64,000 nt of DNA from Paenibacillus tyrphae (GTDB taxonomy: Bacteria; Bacillota; Bacilli; Paenibacillales; NBRC-103111), in assembly GCF_027925525.1 (NCBI RefSeq), contig NZ_BSDJ01000007.1:186001-250000 (forward strand), given 5' to 3'. Below are positions 17,275 through 25,610 of the stretch, piece after piece. Position numbers and translations under genes: made by a program. Each line of letters begins with the position of its first letter. The stretch's first letter is position 1. The notes under the pieces were generated by a model. The model searched no databases, was not told the origin of the DNA, and saw only the letters and a list, made by a program, of their open reading frames with translations.

Positions 17275-19536
17275 ATGATTTCTTTGCTTGTTCGCCAATC
17301 TTTATTCCGCAAAATATTAACGAGCTTTATGATCCTGATCGTCATCTTCGCATTGGTCGATGTCGCCATTTTCTCGCTCGTCAAAAACCGCCTTCACGGC
17401 GAACGGATCGAGCAGAACCGGTTGACGCTGCGTCATGCGGCGGACCGGTACCACTCCCAGTTCGAGCGGGTGAAGAACGCCCTGTACAAGCAGTACACGG
17501 ACAAGGACGTGACCCGGCTGAACCGCCTCATCATCTCGATGACGCAGAAGGATTCGTTCAAAACCGGCGCGATTGTGGATGACATCCAAGTGATCGTGCG
17601 GGAGCCGGAGCTGTATTTGGACAATATGATGCTGCTGTTCAAGCCGGTTCCGCTGCTGGTGGACAAGAAGGGTGCTACCGAAGAGGAACGGCTGTTCTCC
17701 GACATCTTCACGAGCGAAACGTATTCTTTTTCGTATTGGAAAGCTCAGTTCGAACGCGAGCCGAACTATGTCATTCATCCGGCGGCTTCGTTCTTTAACC
17801 CGGCTGAGCATCCGGAGGAAAAAACGCTCATTCCGTATTCCATCAAGCCGCCGACGGCGAGTTACCTGGTCGTCGCGATGATCGACGCCGAACGGCTGCG
17901 GCAAGCGATTGCCGGGGAGCGCGCCCCTCTCAATCTGACCATTCTGGAGCCGGACGGGCGCGTCCTGTACCGGACGGATGCGGAAGGAACGGCTCTGCCA
18001 AACGGGCTGCTGTCCGCGCTGCCGGCAGCCGATAGCGGGCTGGATTATGCGGTGCTGGATGGAAACTACTACTTCAGCCAGCAAGATGCGGACGGCTTGC
18101 AGTACATCCTTACCGTTCCGGGCCTAAGCTTCGCGGAAGAGGCGAACCGGCTGAACAAGCTTATGCTGCTTGTGATGGCGGCGGCGGTCATCGTCAGTCT
18201 CGTGCTGTCGGTCCTGTTCAGCAAACGAATCCATAAGCCGGTCCGGGAGCTGCTCTCGTCCATCTCAAACCCCGGCGAGACAGCGCTGGACAGCCAGATC
18301 CACGAATTCGATCTGATCGGTCATAAAATCCAGACGTTGCTCAAGGAGAAAGACGAGATCCTCGGCGAGCTGCGGCAGCAGCAATCCGTGTTGAACGGCT
18401 ACGACTATATCGCCAAATTGAAAAATATCAATCACGAGCTGAGCGACTGGCACAGCATTCCGCATCATGCGGAGACGTTCACCATCGTGCTTTACGAGCT
18501 TCGCTTCCGCTCCGCCGCGTTCGTCGATATGCCGATCAACCGGGAGCTAGCTGCCCAATCGATCGGCGAACACCTCAAGCTGGTGACGGACGAGCGTTTC
18601 CCCAGCTCCTATACATTCCGGATGGAGGCGCATCAATTCCTGTCCGTCGTGCCGGGCAACGAACGTGACCGCTTGGTGACGATGCTGGAGGAACTGAAGC
18701 CGATGCTCGACCGCGACCGGCGTCATTGTCTGGTCACCGCGGCCGTCAGCTCGTGGTTCGGGCATTCCGCCCAGCTCGGGCACGCCTACAAGCAGGTGCA
18801 GGAGATGGCCCGGCAAGCGAGATTGCTTGAGGAGATGCAGATCGTGCTGGAATGCCGCACCGATTCGTCCGTCTATGCGCTGACGCTGACGCAGGAGCAG
18901 GAGCTGAACGCCGCGCTGCAAGCGGCCAACGCAGCCGAAGCTGTCCGCCTTGTCGGGCAATGGCTGGACGAGCTGGACCGGGATGAAGCGAGCGTCCGGC
19001 GGTTCCGGCGGTTCGCCTCCTCCGTCTCGGCGCAGGCGCAAAAAATCGTGGAGCATTACAAGGTGGAGGCAAGCACCTCCTGGCGGCTGAAGCCGATGAT
19101 CCAGCAGCTCGGGGAGTGCTGTACGCTGGAGGAATACCGCAACACGCTGCAATCGTTCCTGAACGCCGTCACCGTATTCATCAAGGAGAAAAAGGAAGCT
19201 TCCGATCCGATCGTCGAGCACGTGCTCGGGGTACTTCAAGGGCATTATGCGGAGGACCTCTCGCTGGAGGCGCTGGCGGGGTCGCTGAACCTGACGCCGG
19301 CTTACGTCTCCACCTATATTAAGGAGAAGACCGGGGTCAATTTTACCGACCATCTGCATGACATCCGCGTCCGGAAGGCACAGGAGCTGCTGCTCGAAAC
19401 CGGCATGAACATTCAGGAAATCGCCGAGCAGGTCGGCTACCGCAATATTTCCTCGTTTAACCGGATGTTCAAAAACCGCACCGGTCTATCGCCCGGCGAA
19501 TACCGGAGAACGCAAACGATGGCGCGCACTTCGTGA
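17275..19536 (+). CDS. Membrane-anchored AraC-family regulator
   Basis: A 753-residue one-component sensor-regulator. A membrane segment near residues 13-33 (ILTSFMILIVIFALVDVAIF) and a second near 297-315 (LMLLVMAAAVIVSLVLSVLF) flank an extracellular sensor domain of about 260 residues. A short HAMP-like stretch, a cytoplasmic linker and a C-terminal AraC double helix-turn-helix (about 650-750; LSLEALAGSLNLTPAYVSTYIK and GYRNISSFNRMFKNRTG) follow. Such proteins are common in Paenibacillus, usually next to carbohydrate transport or surface genes they activate. Here the divergent neighbour is the giant SLH phosphoesterase, a plausible target. The start is set by AAAGGAG. Confidence 0.9.
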   Translation: MISLLVRQSLFRKILTSFMILIVIFALVDVAIFSLVKNRLHGERIEQNRLTLRHAADRYHSQFERVKNALYKQYTDKDVTRLNRLIISMTQKDSFKTGAIVDDIQVIVREPELYLDNMMLLFKPVPLLVDKKGATEEERLFSDIFTSETYSFSYWKAQFEREPNYVIHPAASFFNPAEHPEEKTLIPYSIKPPTASYLVVAMIDAERLRQAIAGERAPLNLTILEPDGRVLYRTDAEGTALPNGLLSALPAADSGLDYAVLDGNYYFSQQDADGLQYILTVPGLSFAEEANRLNKLMLLVMAAAVIVSLVLSVLFSKRIHKPVRELLSSISNPGETALDSQIHEFDLIGHKIQTLLKEKDEILGELRQQQSVLNGYDYIAKLKNINHELSDWHSIPHHAETFTIVLYELRFRSAAFVDMPINRELAAQSIGEHLKLVTDERFPSSYTFRMEAHQFLSVVPGNERDRLVTMLEELKPMLDRDRRHCLVTAAVSSWFGHSAQLGHAYKQVQEMARQARLLEEMQIVLECRTDSSVYALTLTQEQELNAALQAANAAEAVRLVGQWLDELDRDEASVRRFRRFASSVSAQAQKIVEHYKVEASTSWRLKPMIQQLGECCTLEEYRNTLQSFLNAVTVFIKEKKEASDPIVEHVLGVLQGHYAEDLSLEALAGSLNLTPAYVSTYIKEKTGVNFTDHLHDIRVRKAQELLLETGMNIQEIAEQVGYRNISSFNRMFKNRTGLSPGEYRRTQTMARTS

Positions 19537-19569
19537 ACCGGGGGATAGAACTCAATATGGCGAATCAAG

Positions 19570-19575
19570 TATAAT
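19570..19575 (+). promoter_or_regulatory. -10 box of MalT-like gene
   Basis: A perfect TATAAT 38 bp upstream of the start codon; a weak TAGAAC lies 18 bp upstream of it as a possible -35. GGAGGAATT precedes the ATG. Confidence 0.5.
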
Positions 19576-19613
19576 GGGATAAGAGATCAACTTAACCGTT
19601 CTGCGGAGGAATT

Positions 19614-22220
19614 ATGATTCGCTACTCAGAGCCCGTCGTGCTAAAAAGCAAAATTTCACCGCCCCTTACCCGCGAAACGCTTGTAGCGCGGGATCGTCTT
19701 CTGCATAAAATTTCCAAAGGCATGAAGGGAAGACTTACCACCGTCTGCGCCCCTCCGGGGTTCGGCAAGACGACCCTTCTCTGCCAATGGGTTCGTCATA
19801 ACGAACAAGCGGCCGCTTGGGTATCGCTGGACGAGCGGGACAACGATCTGGCCCGCTTCTGGCGTTATGTCGTTCACGCTGTGGACGCCGCCATTATCCC
19901 CGGATTCGCCGAGCTGATGGCGCCTGTGCTGCACACGCTTCCGCAGGGTTCCGTCGATACCATGATCGACGTCATGATGAACGAGCTGCATTCGCTGGAT
20001 CGGCCTGCGGCCTTGATTCTGGACGACTACCACTGCGTGTACGACAAAAGCATTCATGAAAGCGTCAGCTACATGATCGATATTTTGCCGGACAACATGC
20101 ATTTGCTGATCGCGAGCCGGACGGAGCTTCCCTTTTCGACAGCCAAGTGGCTGGTGCGGGATGAACGGACGGATATTCCGGCGCCCCATATGCTGTTTAC
20201 CAGCGAGGAGGCGGAGATTTTTTACCGGGAAGTCGTGAACCTTCCATTGTCTTCTGATCACATCGCCAAGGTGCTTGGAGTGACGGAGGGTTGGGCCGCC
20301 GGCTTGCAGCTCGTGTCCCTCTCGCTCCAAGAGCGCCCGGATTACGAACGGCTGGTGCAAGACTTCTCCGGAACCGATCTTAACATTGCGGATTATTTGT
20401 TTCATGAGGTGCTGTCTCGGCTGCCGGCAGAGCTGTATGAGTTCGTGCTGCAAACGTCCGTGCTGCAGCGTATGGACGCTTCGATCTGCGACACGGTGAT
20501 GCTTCGCGGCGACAGCCGGCTTCTTCTGGAACGGCTTCGCAGCCGCAATCTGTTCATCGTTGCGCTGGACGACCGTCATACGTGGTTCCGGTATCACCAT
20601 GTCTTCTCGGAATTTCTGCGCACTCGTCTGAGGCACGAGCACCCGGAGCAATGGACCCGGTTAAACCGGCTGGCAAGCCTTGGCTTTGCCGAGCGGGGGC
20701 TGTTCGACGACGCAATCGACCATGCGATTGCCGCCGAAGATTACGCGCTCGCCTCGGGCCTCCTCGACAAGCACATCTTGACGGTGCTGCTGCGGGGAGA
20801 GTTCGCCACCCTGCTGAGCTGGTTCGCCTGCTTCCCTGCCCGTACGGCTTGGCCGTCTCAGCTGCATTTGCTGTATGCTTTTCTGCTGATCGTGACCGGA
20901 CAATTCGAACGCGCCGAGGACGAGATGCGAACCGTTGAGATTCGGCTCGCCAACGGCGAATATGCTCCCGAAATCCGGGACAGCGTGCGCAGCGGATTGT
21001 TTTTCGTCAAAGCGAATCTGATGTTTTCTAGCGGCCGGTATGAGCAATGGTATGCGTTTGCCGAGCGAATGAATGAGCTGCTGCCGGAAGACCCGGTCTT
21101 CTACAATTTCAATTTCAACGAATCGGAGCCCTTGGTCCGCCGCACCGCCTTCGGTTTGAAGGGCGCGCTGTCCGACGAAGCGGGGAAGATCGGCAGACGG
21201 TTCGTGCAAATGCTCGAAGCCCGCGGCTGGAAAGACTCGCTGATCAATCAATATGTCGTGCAGACGTTGGCGGAGTCCATGTATGAGTGGAACTGCTTGG
21301 AGGAAAGCCGTCAATTGTCGGAGCAGGTGGAGAAAGTGTCCCGGGCTAAACGGATTCCCGGATTGTTCGTGCCGAACCGCATTACGCAGGCCCGTATCGA
21401 TATCGCCGAGGGCCGTCTGTCGCTCGCCGGCGAAACGATGGATGAAGCGATCGACTTCGCCTCCCGCCATGTCGAATACCATTGGGTTCGCCCGCTACGG
21501 GCGTTCCGGGCGCGAATTCACTTATTGCAGGGCCGGATCGATGAGGCCGCCGGGCAGATCGCCCTGCTGCAGCTCCCGCTAGACCGCAAGCCGACGTACA
21601 ATCGGGAAATGGAGGTTTTGAGCGCCACCCGCCTGCTGGGAGCCCTAGGCAAGGAAGACGAAGCTCTCCGTCTGCTGGAGCAACTGAAGCCGCAAGGTCG
21701 CAGAGAAGGCTGCTTGATCAGCATGATCGAGATTCCGATCCAACAGGCGCTGATAGAGCAGCGGCGCGGGCAGTCGGGTCAAGCGCTCGACTTTCTGCAC
21801 GAAGCGCTCAGCGTCGCCGAGCCCTATACGTACATCCGCAGCTTTGTGGACGAAGGCCCGGCGATGGCGCGGTTGCTTCAGCAATACGTCGCACAGCAAA
21901 GCGCATCGGAGCCGGAAACGCACTTGACCGCCTATGCGGGCAAATTGCTCGGATGGTTCCCTCAGCCGGACGATCCGCCTGCCGTTCCCTCTTCCGCCGG
22001 GCTCGTGGAGGCGCTGACGCCAAGCGAATGGAGAATGCTGAACGGCATCCGGCAAGGCGCCTCGAACAAGCAAATTGCTCAAGAGCATGCATTAAGCGAA
22101 GGCACGGTGAAGGTATACCTGTCCCGAATATACGGCAAGCTGGGCGTCTCCTCCCGCACTCAAGCACTGCTGCGGGCGCAGGAGCTGGGGCTTTTCGATC
22201 GGCAGGATTCAGAGTGTTGA
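19614..22220 (+). CDS. MalT-like STAND ATPase / LuxR-type regulator
   Basis: An 868-residue ATP-dependent transcription activator of the LAL (MalT) type. An N-terminal NTPase has Walker A APPGFGKTTL (about 46-55) and Walker B ALILDDYH (about 131-138). A winged-helix region and a long array of TPR-like helices follow. A C-terminal LuxR helix-turn-helix (about 803-860; LTPSEWRMLNGIRQGASNKQ, then IYGKLGVSSRTQ) binds DNA. In this family an inducer, often a sugar, triggers ATP-driven oligomerisation; the inducer here is unknown. The stop codon TGA lies inside the terminal repeat of an inserted MITE-like element, so the last residues may be altered from the ancestor. The original terminator sits beyond the element. 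Confidence 0.9.
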   Translation: MIRYSEPVVLKSKISPPLTRETLVARDRLLHKISKGMKGRLTTVCAPPGFGKTTLLCQWVRHNEQAAAWVSLDERDNDLARFWRYVVHAVDAAIIPGFAELMAPVLHTLPQGSVDTMIDVMMNELHSLDRPAALILDDYHCVYDKSIHESVSYMIDILPDNMHLLIASRTELPFSTAKWLVRDERTDIPAPHMLFTSEEAEIFYREVVNLPLSSDHIAKVLGVTEGWAAGLQLVSLSLQERPDYERLVQDFSGTDLNIADYLFHEVLSRLPAELYEFVLQTSVLQRMDASICDTVMLRGDSRLLLERLRSRNLFIVALDDRHTWFRYHHVFSEFLRTRLRHEHPEQWTRLNRLASLGFAERGLFDDAIDHAIAAEDYALASGLLDKHILTVLLRGEFATLLSWFACFPARTAWPSQLHLLYAFLLIVTGQFERAEDEMRTVEIRLANGEYAPEIRDSVRSGLFFVKANLMFSSGRYEQWYAFAERMNELLPEDPVFYNFNFNESEPLVRRTAFGLKGALSDEAGKIGRRFVQMLEARGWKDSLINQYVVQTLAESMYEWNCLEESRQLSEQVEKVSRAKRIPGLFVPNRITQARIDIAEGRLSLAGETMDEAIDFASRHVEYHWVRPLRAFRARIHLLQGRIDEAAGQIALLQLPLDRKPTYNREMEVLSATRLLGALGKEDEALRLLEQLKPQGRREGCLISMIEIPIQQALIEQRRGQSGQALDFLHEALSVAEPYTYIRSFVDEGPAMARLLQQYVAQQSASEPETHLTAYAGKLLGWFPQPDDPPAVPSSAGLVEALTPSEWRMLNGIRQGASNKQIAQEHALSEGTVKVYLSRIYGKLGVSSRTQALLRAQELGLFDRQDSEC

Positions 22221-22471
22221 GAAAGTGGTCAATGATTTAATAGAGGTGTACGAGGGGGGGGGGTATCTCCTTCCGGTCGCTGCTCCACCCCACAAAGTGA
22301 AGGTGAATCAAGGAAGCTTAGTCCGAGTACTTTGCGGGGCCCCCGGGTCAGCAGGAAATTTTGATTTGAAGCCGCTTAGTAGCGGATATTTCCTGCAGAC
22401 AAAGGCGAACGCTATCGCTCCTCCAGTAGATACCCCACTCTCTATTTTTGTAAAAATCCACTTTCTCAACA
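22215..22471. mobile_element. MITE-like element, copy 1 (complete)
   Basis: A 257-bp non-coding element bounded by a perfect 14-bp terminal inverted repeat, TGTTGAGAAAGTGG (22215-22228) and its complement (22458-22471). The similarity extends inward imperfectly to about 45 bp, both ends carrying ATAGAG and GGGGTATCT. Inside are a poly-G run (22253-22263) and an inner hairpin: GCAGGAAAT pairs with ATTTCCTGC around CCGCTTAGTAGCGG. There is no transposase gene. No clear target-site duplication was found. It sits exactly at the stop of the MalT-like gene. A related fragment is at 33232-33285, which shows it is a repeat family. Confidence 0.75.
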
Positions 22472-22478
22472 GCCTGAT

Positions 22479-22506
22479 GCACCGTCCGTCGGATGGTGCT
22501 TTTTTT
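22479..22506 (+). terminator. Terminator of MalT-like gene, displaced by the MITE
   Basis: GCACCGTCC (22479-22487) pairs with GGATGGTGC (22491-22499) with one G-T wobble, followed by seven T. It begins 8 bp after the element, so the insertion separated it from its gene. Confidence 0.8.
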
Positions 22507-22525
22507 ACGGCAAAATAGCCGAATG

Positions 22526-23032
22526 TCAGGCAATGACCTTCTTGGTTCCTGGTGGCACGATGGCCGCAGGTCTGGTATAAATACAGCGGATGACGAACTC
22601 GGCCAGCGCGAAGTTCAGCACCAGCGCGCCGTAGACTCCCAGCGTATAGCTGAGCGCGTATTCGACGCCGAACCCGTTATGAAGAACAAACGTGAACATA
22701 TGGATGAATAGATTCGTGAAGCAAAAAGCGTAGCTGCGAACCATCCATTTCCGATGACTGTCGACCTGTTTTCGCTTGATTTGCACAATTGCTGCGACGG
22801 TCAATCCCATAAAAATAAGATTCATCACATTAAACGCGATGCTGTTGATTTTTCCTCCCGTCGAGTAAGGGGCCATATAGCCGGAAGTGAGGACGACAAC
22901 CGCAACGGACAGGAGGTACAAGTAGCCGTTTACCCGGTGCAGCCTCCGGTGCTTGCTCAATATTTTCGTCGAAAAGTTAATGGCCCCCGCGATCATGGCC
23001 ACGCAGGCGAAAACAATATGAACATACATCAC
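22526..23032 (-). CDS. DUF2306 membrane protein
   Basis: A 168-residue protein with five hydrophobic segments that matches the DUF2306 family. Characteristic are the HRRLHRVNGYLYL loop and HRKWMVRSYAFCF with its conserved His and Arg, which resemble quinone- or haem-associated four-helix membrane proteins. Function is unknown. Start is GTG 23032 or ATG 23029; neither has a strong ribosome binding site, and the gene begins 7 bp after the stop of the upstream small membrane gene, so translation is probably coupled. Both genes are divergent from the TetR gene. Confidence 0.8.
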   Translation of the reverse strand: MMYVHIVFACVAMIAGAINFSTKILSKHRRLHRVNGYLYLLSVAVVVLTSGYMAPYSTGGKINSIAFNVMNLIFMGLTVAAIVQIKRKQVDSHRKWMVRSYAFCFTNLFIHMFTFVLHNGFGVEYALSYTLGVYGALVLNFALAEFVIRCIYTRPAAIVPPGTKKVIA

Positions 23033-23038
23033 ATTTAA

Positions 23039-23206
23039 CTAGACCGGGACAACGACGGGACGTTTCAAGCCGGTTTTATGACTCAGAAATTCAGCCGCTT
23101 GCGGGTCATGAATGAAATTAACGTACATCACGTAAAGCATGTAAACGACGGCAACGACGATCATCAGCAGGTACAGCGACTTTCTCCTGCTTTGCAGCTT
23201 TCTCAT
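23039..23206 (-). CDS. Small single-pass membrane protein
   Basis: A 55-residue basic protein (MRKLQSRRKSLYLLMIVVAV...) with one membrane helix and a short outside tail (NFIHDPQAAEFLSHKTG). The start at 23206 follows AAGGGGG; the frame is open 69 bp further upstream but without a ribosome binding site. It lies 6 bp upstream of the DUF2306 gene and is probably its small partner subunit. Unrecognised otherwise. Confidence 0.65.
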   Translation of the reverse strand: MRKLQSRRKSLYLLMIVVAVVYMLYVMYVNFIHDPQAAEFLSHKTGLKRPVVVPV

Positions 23207-23231
23207 GCGGACTATCCCCCTTTTCACTTTA

Positions 23232-23252
23232 GAGACCGGACCGTTCGGTTTC
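23232..23252. promoter_or_regulatory. Candidate TetR operator
   Basis: GAGACCG (23232-23238) and CGGTTTC (23246-23252) form an inverted repeat with one mismatch and a 7-bp centre, in the gap between the small membrane gene and the divergent TetR gene. Size and place suit a TetR dimer. Confidence 0.35.
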
Positions 23253-23369
23253 TTTTTTATATTATATATTACCAAGTACTATACCTCACCCATAAAATGT
23301 TACAATATATGTACGAGCAAGAGAGCCCTTGAAATCCGCACAACGATAAGACGAGAAAGGAATCTGTCC

Positions 23370-23969
23370 ATGCGTAAAGGCGAACAAACGAAGGCCCATA
23401 TCATTAAAAAATCCGCGGAGCTGTTTAATCTAAAGGGATACTCCGGATCAACGATACAGGATATTATGGAAGCGACCGGCTTGACCAAAGGAGGCATTTA
23501 CCGCAACTTCTCCAATAAAGACGAAATTGCTTTTGCCGCGTTCGAATATGCGGGGAAGGTGCTGTGGGAGCATTTCTCGGCGGCGATGCAAGGCTCCGAG
23601 ACCGCTACGGAGAAAATATTGGCGATGTGCGGCGTCTATCGCGACGCGGTTCATCATCCTCCGCTCCAAGGCGGTTGCCCCTTTCTAAATACCGCGATTG
23701 AAAGCGATCATTCGTACCCCAGCATGCGCGAGCACGCGCTGGCAGCTTATAACGGGATGCTATCGTTTCTGCAAAGTATGTTGCAGCAGGGTATTGCCGA
23801 CGGGGAATTCCGTGCCGATTTGGATACCGAATCGGTCGCTTCCTTCGTCTTTTCCACGATCGAAGGCGGCATTATGGCCAGCCGGTTGACCCGGGACAAC
23901 AAGCATGTCGGCTATGCGATGAAGCATATCGAGCAATTGCTGGGCACCTATAAGCGCGCTTCGGATTAA
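23370..23969 (+). CDS. TetR-family transcriptional regulator
   Basis: A 199-residue repressor. The N-terminal helix-turn-helix covers about residues 8-55 (GYSGSTIQDIMEATGLTKGG then IYRNFSNKDEI). The C-terminal ligand domain contains GGCPFLNTAIESD, a cysteine-bearing segment seen in the YfiR/TetR_C-type regulators of oxidoreductases and exporters. ATG 23370 follows AAAGGA; an upstream in-frame ATG (23205) lacks a ribosome binding site. It is divergent from the DUF2306 gene pair, its likely target. The inducer is unknown. Confidence 0.9.
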   Translation: MRKGEQTKAHIIKKSAELFNLKGYSGSTIQDIMEATGLTKGGIYRNFSNKDEIAFAAFEYAGKVLWEHFSAAMQGSETATEKILAMCGVYRDAVHHPPLQGGCPFLNTAIESDHSYPSMREHALAAYNGMLSFLQSMLQQGIADGEFRADLDTESVASFVFSTIEGGIMASRLTRDNKHVGYAMKHIEQLLGTYKRASD

Positions 23970-24084
23970 TAAAGCGCACAACGTCCTGCTGCCTGTAAGG
24001 AGGGAACAGGGCTATTTCCCTTTTACCATTTTCCCTGTCGGGATGTACCCGTGCTGAAGCGCATGGCGTGTATTTTAATCACCC

Positions 24085-24096
24085 TGTTGCTATAAT
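24085..24096 (+). promoter_or_regulatory. Extended -10 promoter of marR-type gene
   Basis: A perfect TATAAT (24091-24096) preceded by TGC, 35 bp upstream of the start codon. The downstream TTTAACAATTAA partly repeats the half site of the palindrome at 24601-24627, hinting at autoregulation. Confidence 0.5.
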
Positions 24097-24130
24097 GTAT
24101 AGGAATTTAACAATTAAGGGAGATGTCCCC

Positions 24131-24541
24131 ATGGAACTTGATCATCTGATTACTTCTAAATTTCGGGAAATCAAAAGTGTGCTTTCCGCCTACTTAACAC
24201 AAATACTCCCTGCCTATGGCATTTCGCCGATTATGATGTATACGCTCGAATATTTGCGCAAACATCCGGATTGCATTGCCGTTGATATCGCGAATGAGTT
24301 CGGCTTGACGCGGGGAGCCGTCACTCAGCTTCTGGATAAGCTGGAAGAGCAGAATCTCGTTGTCCGCAAGCCGCACCCGAACAGCCGCAGGAGTTTGTCC
24401 CTCCAAGTGACGGATCAAGGGAATGAGCTTGTAACTGCTATTCTCGATGCGTACAATAAAAAAATTGAAAAGCTTTTTGCAAACTACTCGGCGGACGAGC
24501 TTGCGTCCCTGAAACAGCTTTTGGAGAAGCTGCCTTTGTAG
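24131..24541 (+). CDS. MarR-family transcriptional regulator
   Basis: A 136-residue winged-helix repressor. The recognition region is VDIANEFGLTRGAVTQLLDKLEEQNLVVRK (about residues 55-85), followed by the beta-wing HPNSRRSLSLQVTDQG. Flanking helices should form the dimer. ATG 24131 is preceded by AAGGGAG; the upstream open frame lacks one. A terminator follows directly, then the short-chain dehydrogenase gene whose promoter holds a strong palindrome. MarR repressors typically act on such an adjacent gene and respond to phenolic or oxidising compounds. Confidence 0.9.
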   Translation: MELDHLITSKFREIKSVLSAYLTQILPAYGISPIMMYTLEYLRKHPDCIAVDIANEFGLTRGAVTQLLDKLEEQNLVVRKPHPNSRRSLSLQVTDQGNELVTAILDAYNKKIEKLFANYSADELASLKQLLEKLPL

Positions 24542-24572
24542 ATCCCAATGCCTTGCGCGTTGGGATTTTTTT
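24542..24572 (+). terminator. Terminator after marR-type gene
   Basis: ATCCCAA (24542-24548) pairs with TTGGGAT (24560-24566), followed by a T-run to 24572. It starts immediately after the stop codon. Confidence 0.85.
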
Positions 24573-24579
24573 ATACGTC

Positions 24580-24627
24580 TTGACTTTATTATTTAACTTC
24601 TATATTGTTTAATTAATAAACAATATA
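24580..24627 (+). promoter_or_regulatory. Promoter with probable MarR operator
   Basis: TTGACT (24580-24585) is a good -35; TATATT/TATTGT (24601-24608) is the -10. Overlapping the -10 is a perfect 11-bp inverted repeat, TATATTGTTTA (24601-24611) and TAAACAATATA (24617-24627). A repressor bound here would block the short-chain dehydrogenase promoter; the upstream MarR protein is the obvious candidate. Confidence 0.65.
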
Positions 24628-24646
24628 CCTTAGGAGCGATTAATAC

Positions 24647-25486
24647 ATGAATAAAATTATTGCCATTACCGGAGCTTCCTCCGGCATCGGACTCGCAACC
24701 GCCATCTTATTTGCCGACCATGGATGGACGGTTTATGCAGGCACCCGCAACGTCCTGCGCGATCAGGAGCAGCATGGAGGCCGCCCTAACCTTCATTTCC
24801 TTCAGATGGAAGTTACGCAGCCCGAGTCGTTAGAGCGGGCTTTTGCAACGATCGAAGAGAGGCACGGGCATTTGGACGTGCTTTTCGCGAATGCAGGCTT
24901 TGGCTTTTTACGTCCCCTGGGGCAAGCTGCGTTCGAGGAAATTCAAACCGTCTTCGATACAAACGTCTATGGAGTCATGCATACCATTCGTGCCGGGCTC
25001 CCGCTCCTGCGCAAAGCGGCATCCGGCCATCTGATAGCTACAACAAGTGTCGGCGGGTTAGTCGGTCAACCTCTAAACGAAATTTATTGCGCGAGCAAGT
25101 TTGCGGTCGAAGGCTTGTTAGAAAGCTTGGCCACTTACTACAAGCCAACCTTTAACATCGATGTCACTTTGCTCGAACCCGGCGCCATCGCAACTCATTT
25201 CAACGACACCGTACTTTCGCATATCGAACAAACCGGCGGCATCCGCGACGATGAATATAAACCCGTCTTCGAAACGTATATCGGCACGTTCTCCAAGCGG
25301 AATGCCGTTCCGCAAACGCCGGAGTCCGTCGCTGAGGTGATGCTGAAGCTGGTGAACATGGAGACGAAGCCGCTGCGCGTCCGCACATCGGAGCAAGCCG
25401 ATGCTTTTGTACGCTTCAAGGTGGAGCAAGATCCTACCGGACTCGACGGCATGCTGAATACCCGTAAGCTGCAATTGAATATGTAA
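24647..25486 (+). CDS. Short-chain dehydrogenase/reductase
   Basis: A 279-residue classical SDR. It has TGASSGIG at residues 8-15, the ANAG strand motif, Ser in TTSVGG, and YCASK as Tyr-x-x-x-Lys. The C-terminal region (RNAVPQTPESVAEVMLKLV) is of the type seen in general SDR oxidoreductases; the substrate cannot be assigned. TAGGAG precedes the ATG. The promoter palindrome and the adjacent MarR gene suggest an inducible detoxification role, which is inference. Confidence 0.88.
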   Translation: MNKIIAITGASSGIGLATAILFADHGWTVYAGTRNVLRDQEQHGGRPNLHFLQMEVTQPESLERAFATIEERHGHLDVLFANAGFGFLRPLGQAAFEEIQTVFDTNVYGVMHTIRAGLPLLRKAASGHLIATTSVGGLVGQPLNEIYCASKFAVEGLLESLATYYKPTFNIDVTLLEPGAIATHFNDTVLSHIEQTGGIRDDEYKPVFETYIGTFSKRNAVPQTPESVAEVMLKLVNMETKPLRVRTSEQADAFVRFKVEQDPTGLDGMLNTRKLQLNM

Positions 25487-25492
25487 AACGAA

Positions 25493-25528
25493 AAGAGAGG
25501 TGCAGGCTAATTAGGCTGCGCCTCTTTC
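25493..25528 (+). terminator. Terminator after SDR gene
   Basis: AGAGGTGCAG and CTGCGCCTCT pair around an 8-10 base loop, followed by TTTCT. Weak T-run. Confidence 0.6.
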
Positions 25529-25610
25529 TATGCCCGGATGCCGGAGCAGCCGTAAATTCCGTATCGACGCAAGGGGTTGTCTCAACGTGCAGCCTAGACC
25601 TCTGCCCCCT

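Noticed and set aside
22225-22518. 97-codon plus-strand frame
   Set aside because: Lies within the MITE-like element and runs into the terminator; no ribosome binding site and no family resemblance.
23970-24060. Terminator after tetR-type gene
   Set aside because: Partial GGGAA/TTCCC and ACAGGG/CCCTGT pairings exist but without a T-run or compact stem; too weak to list.
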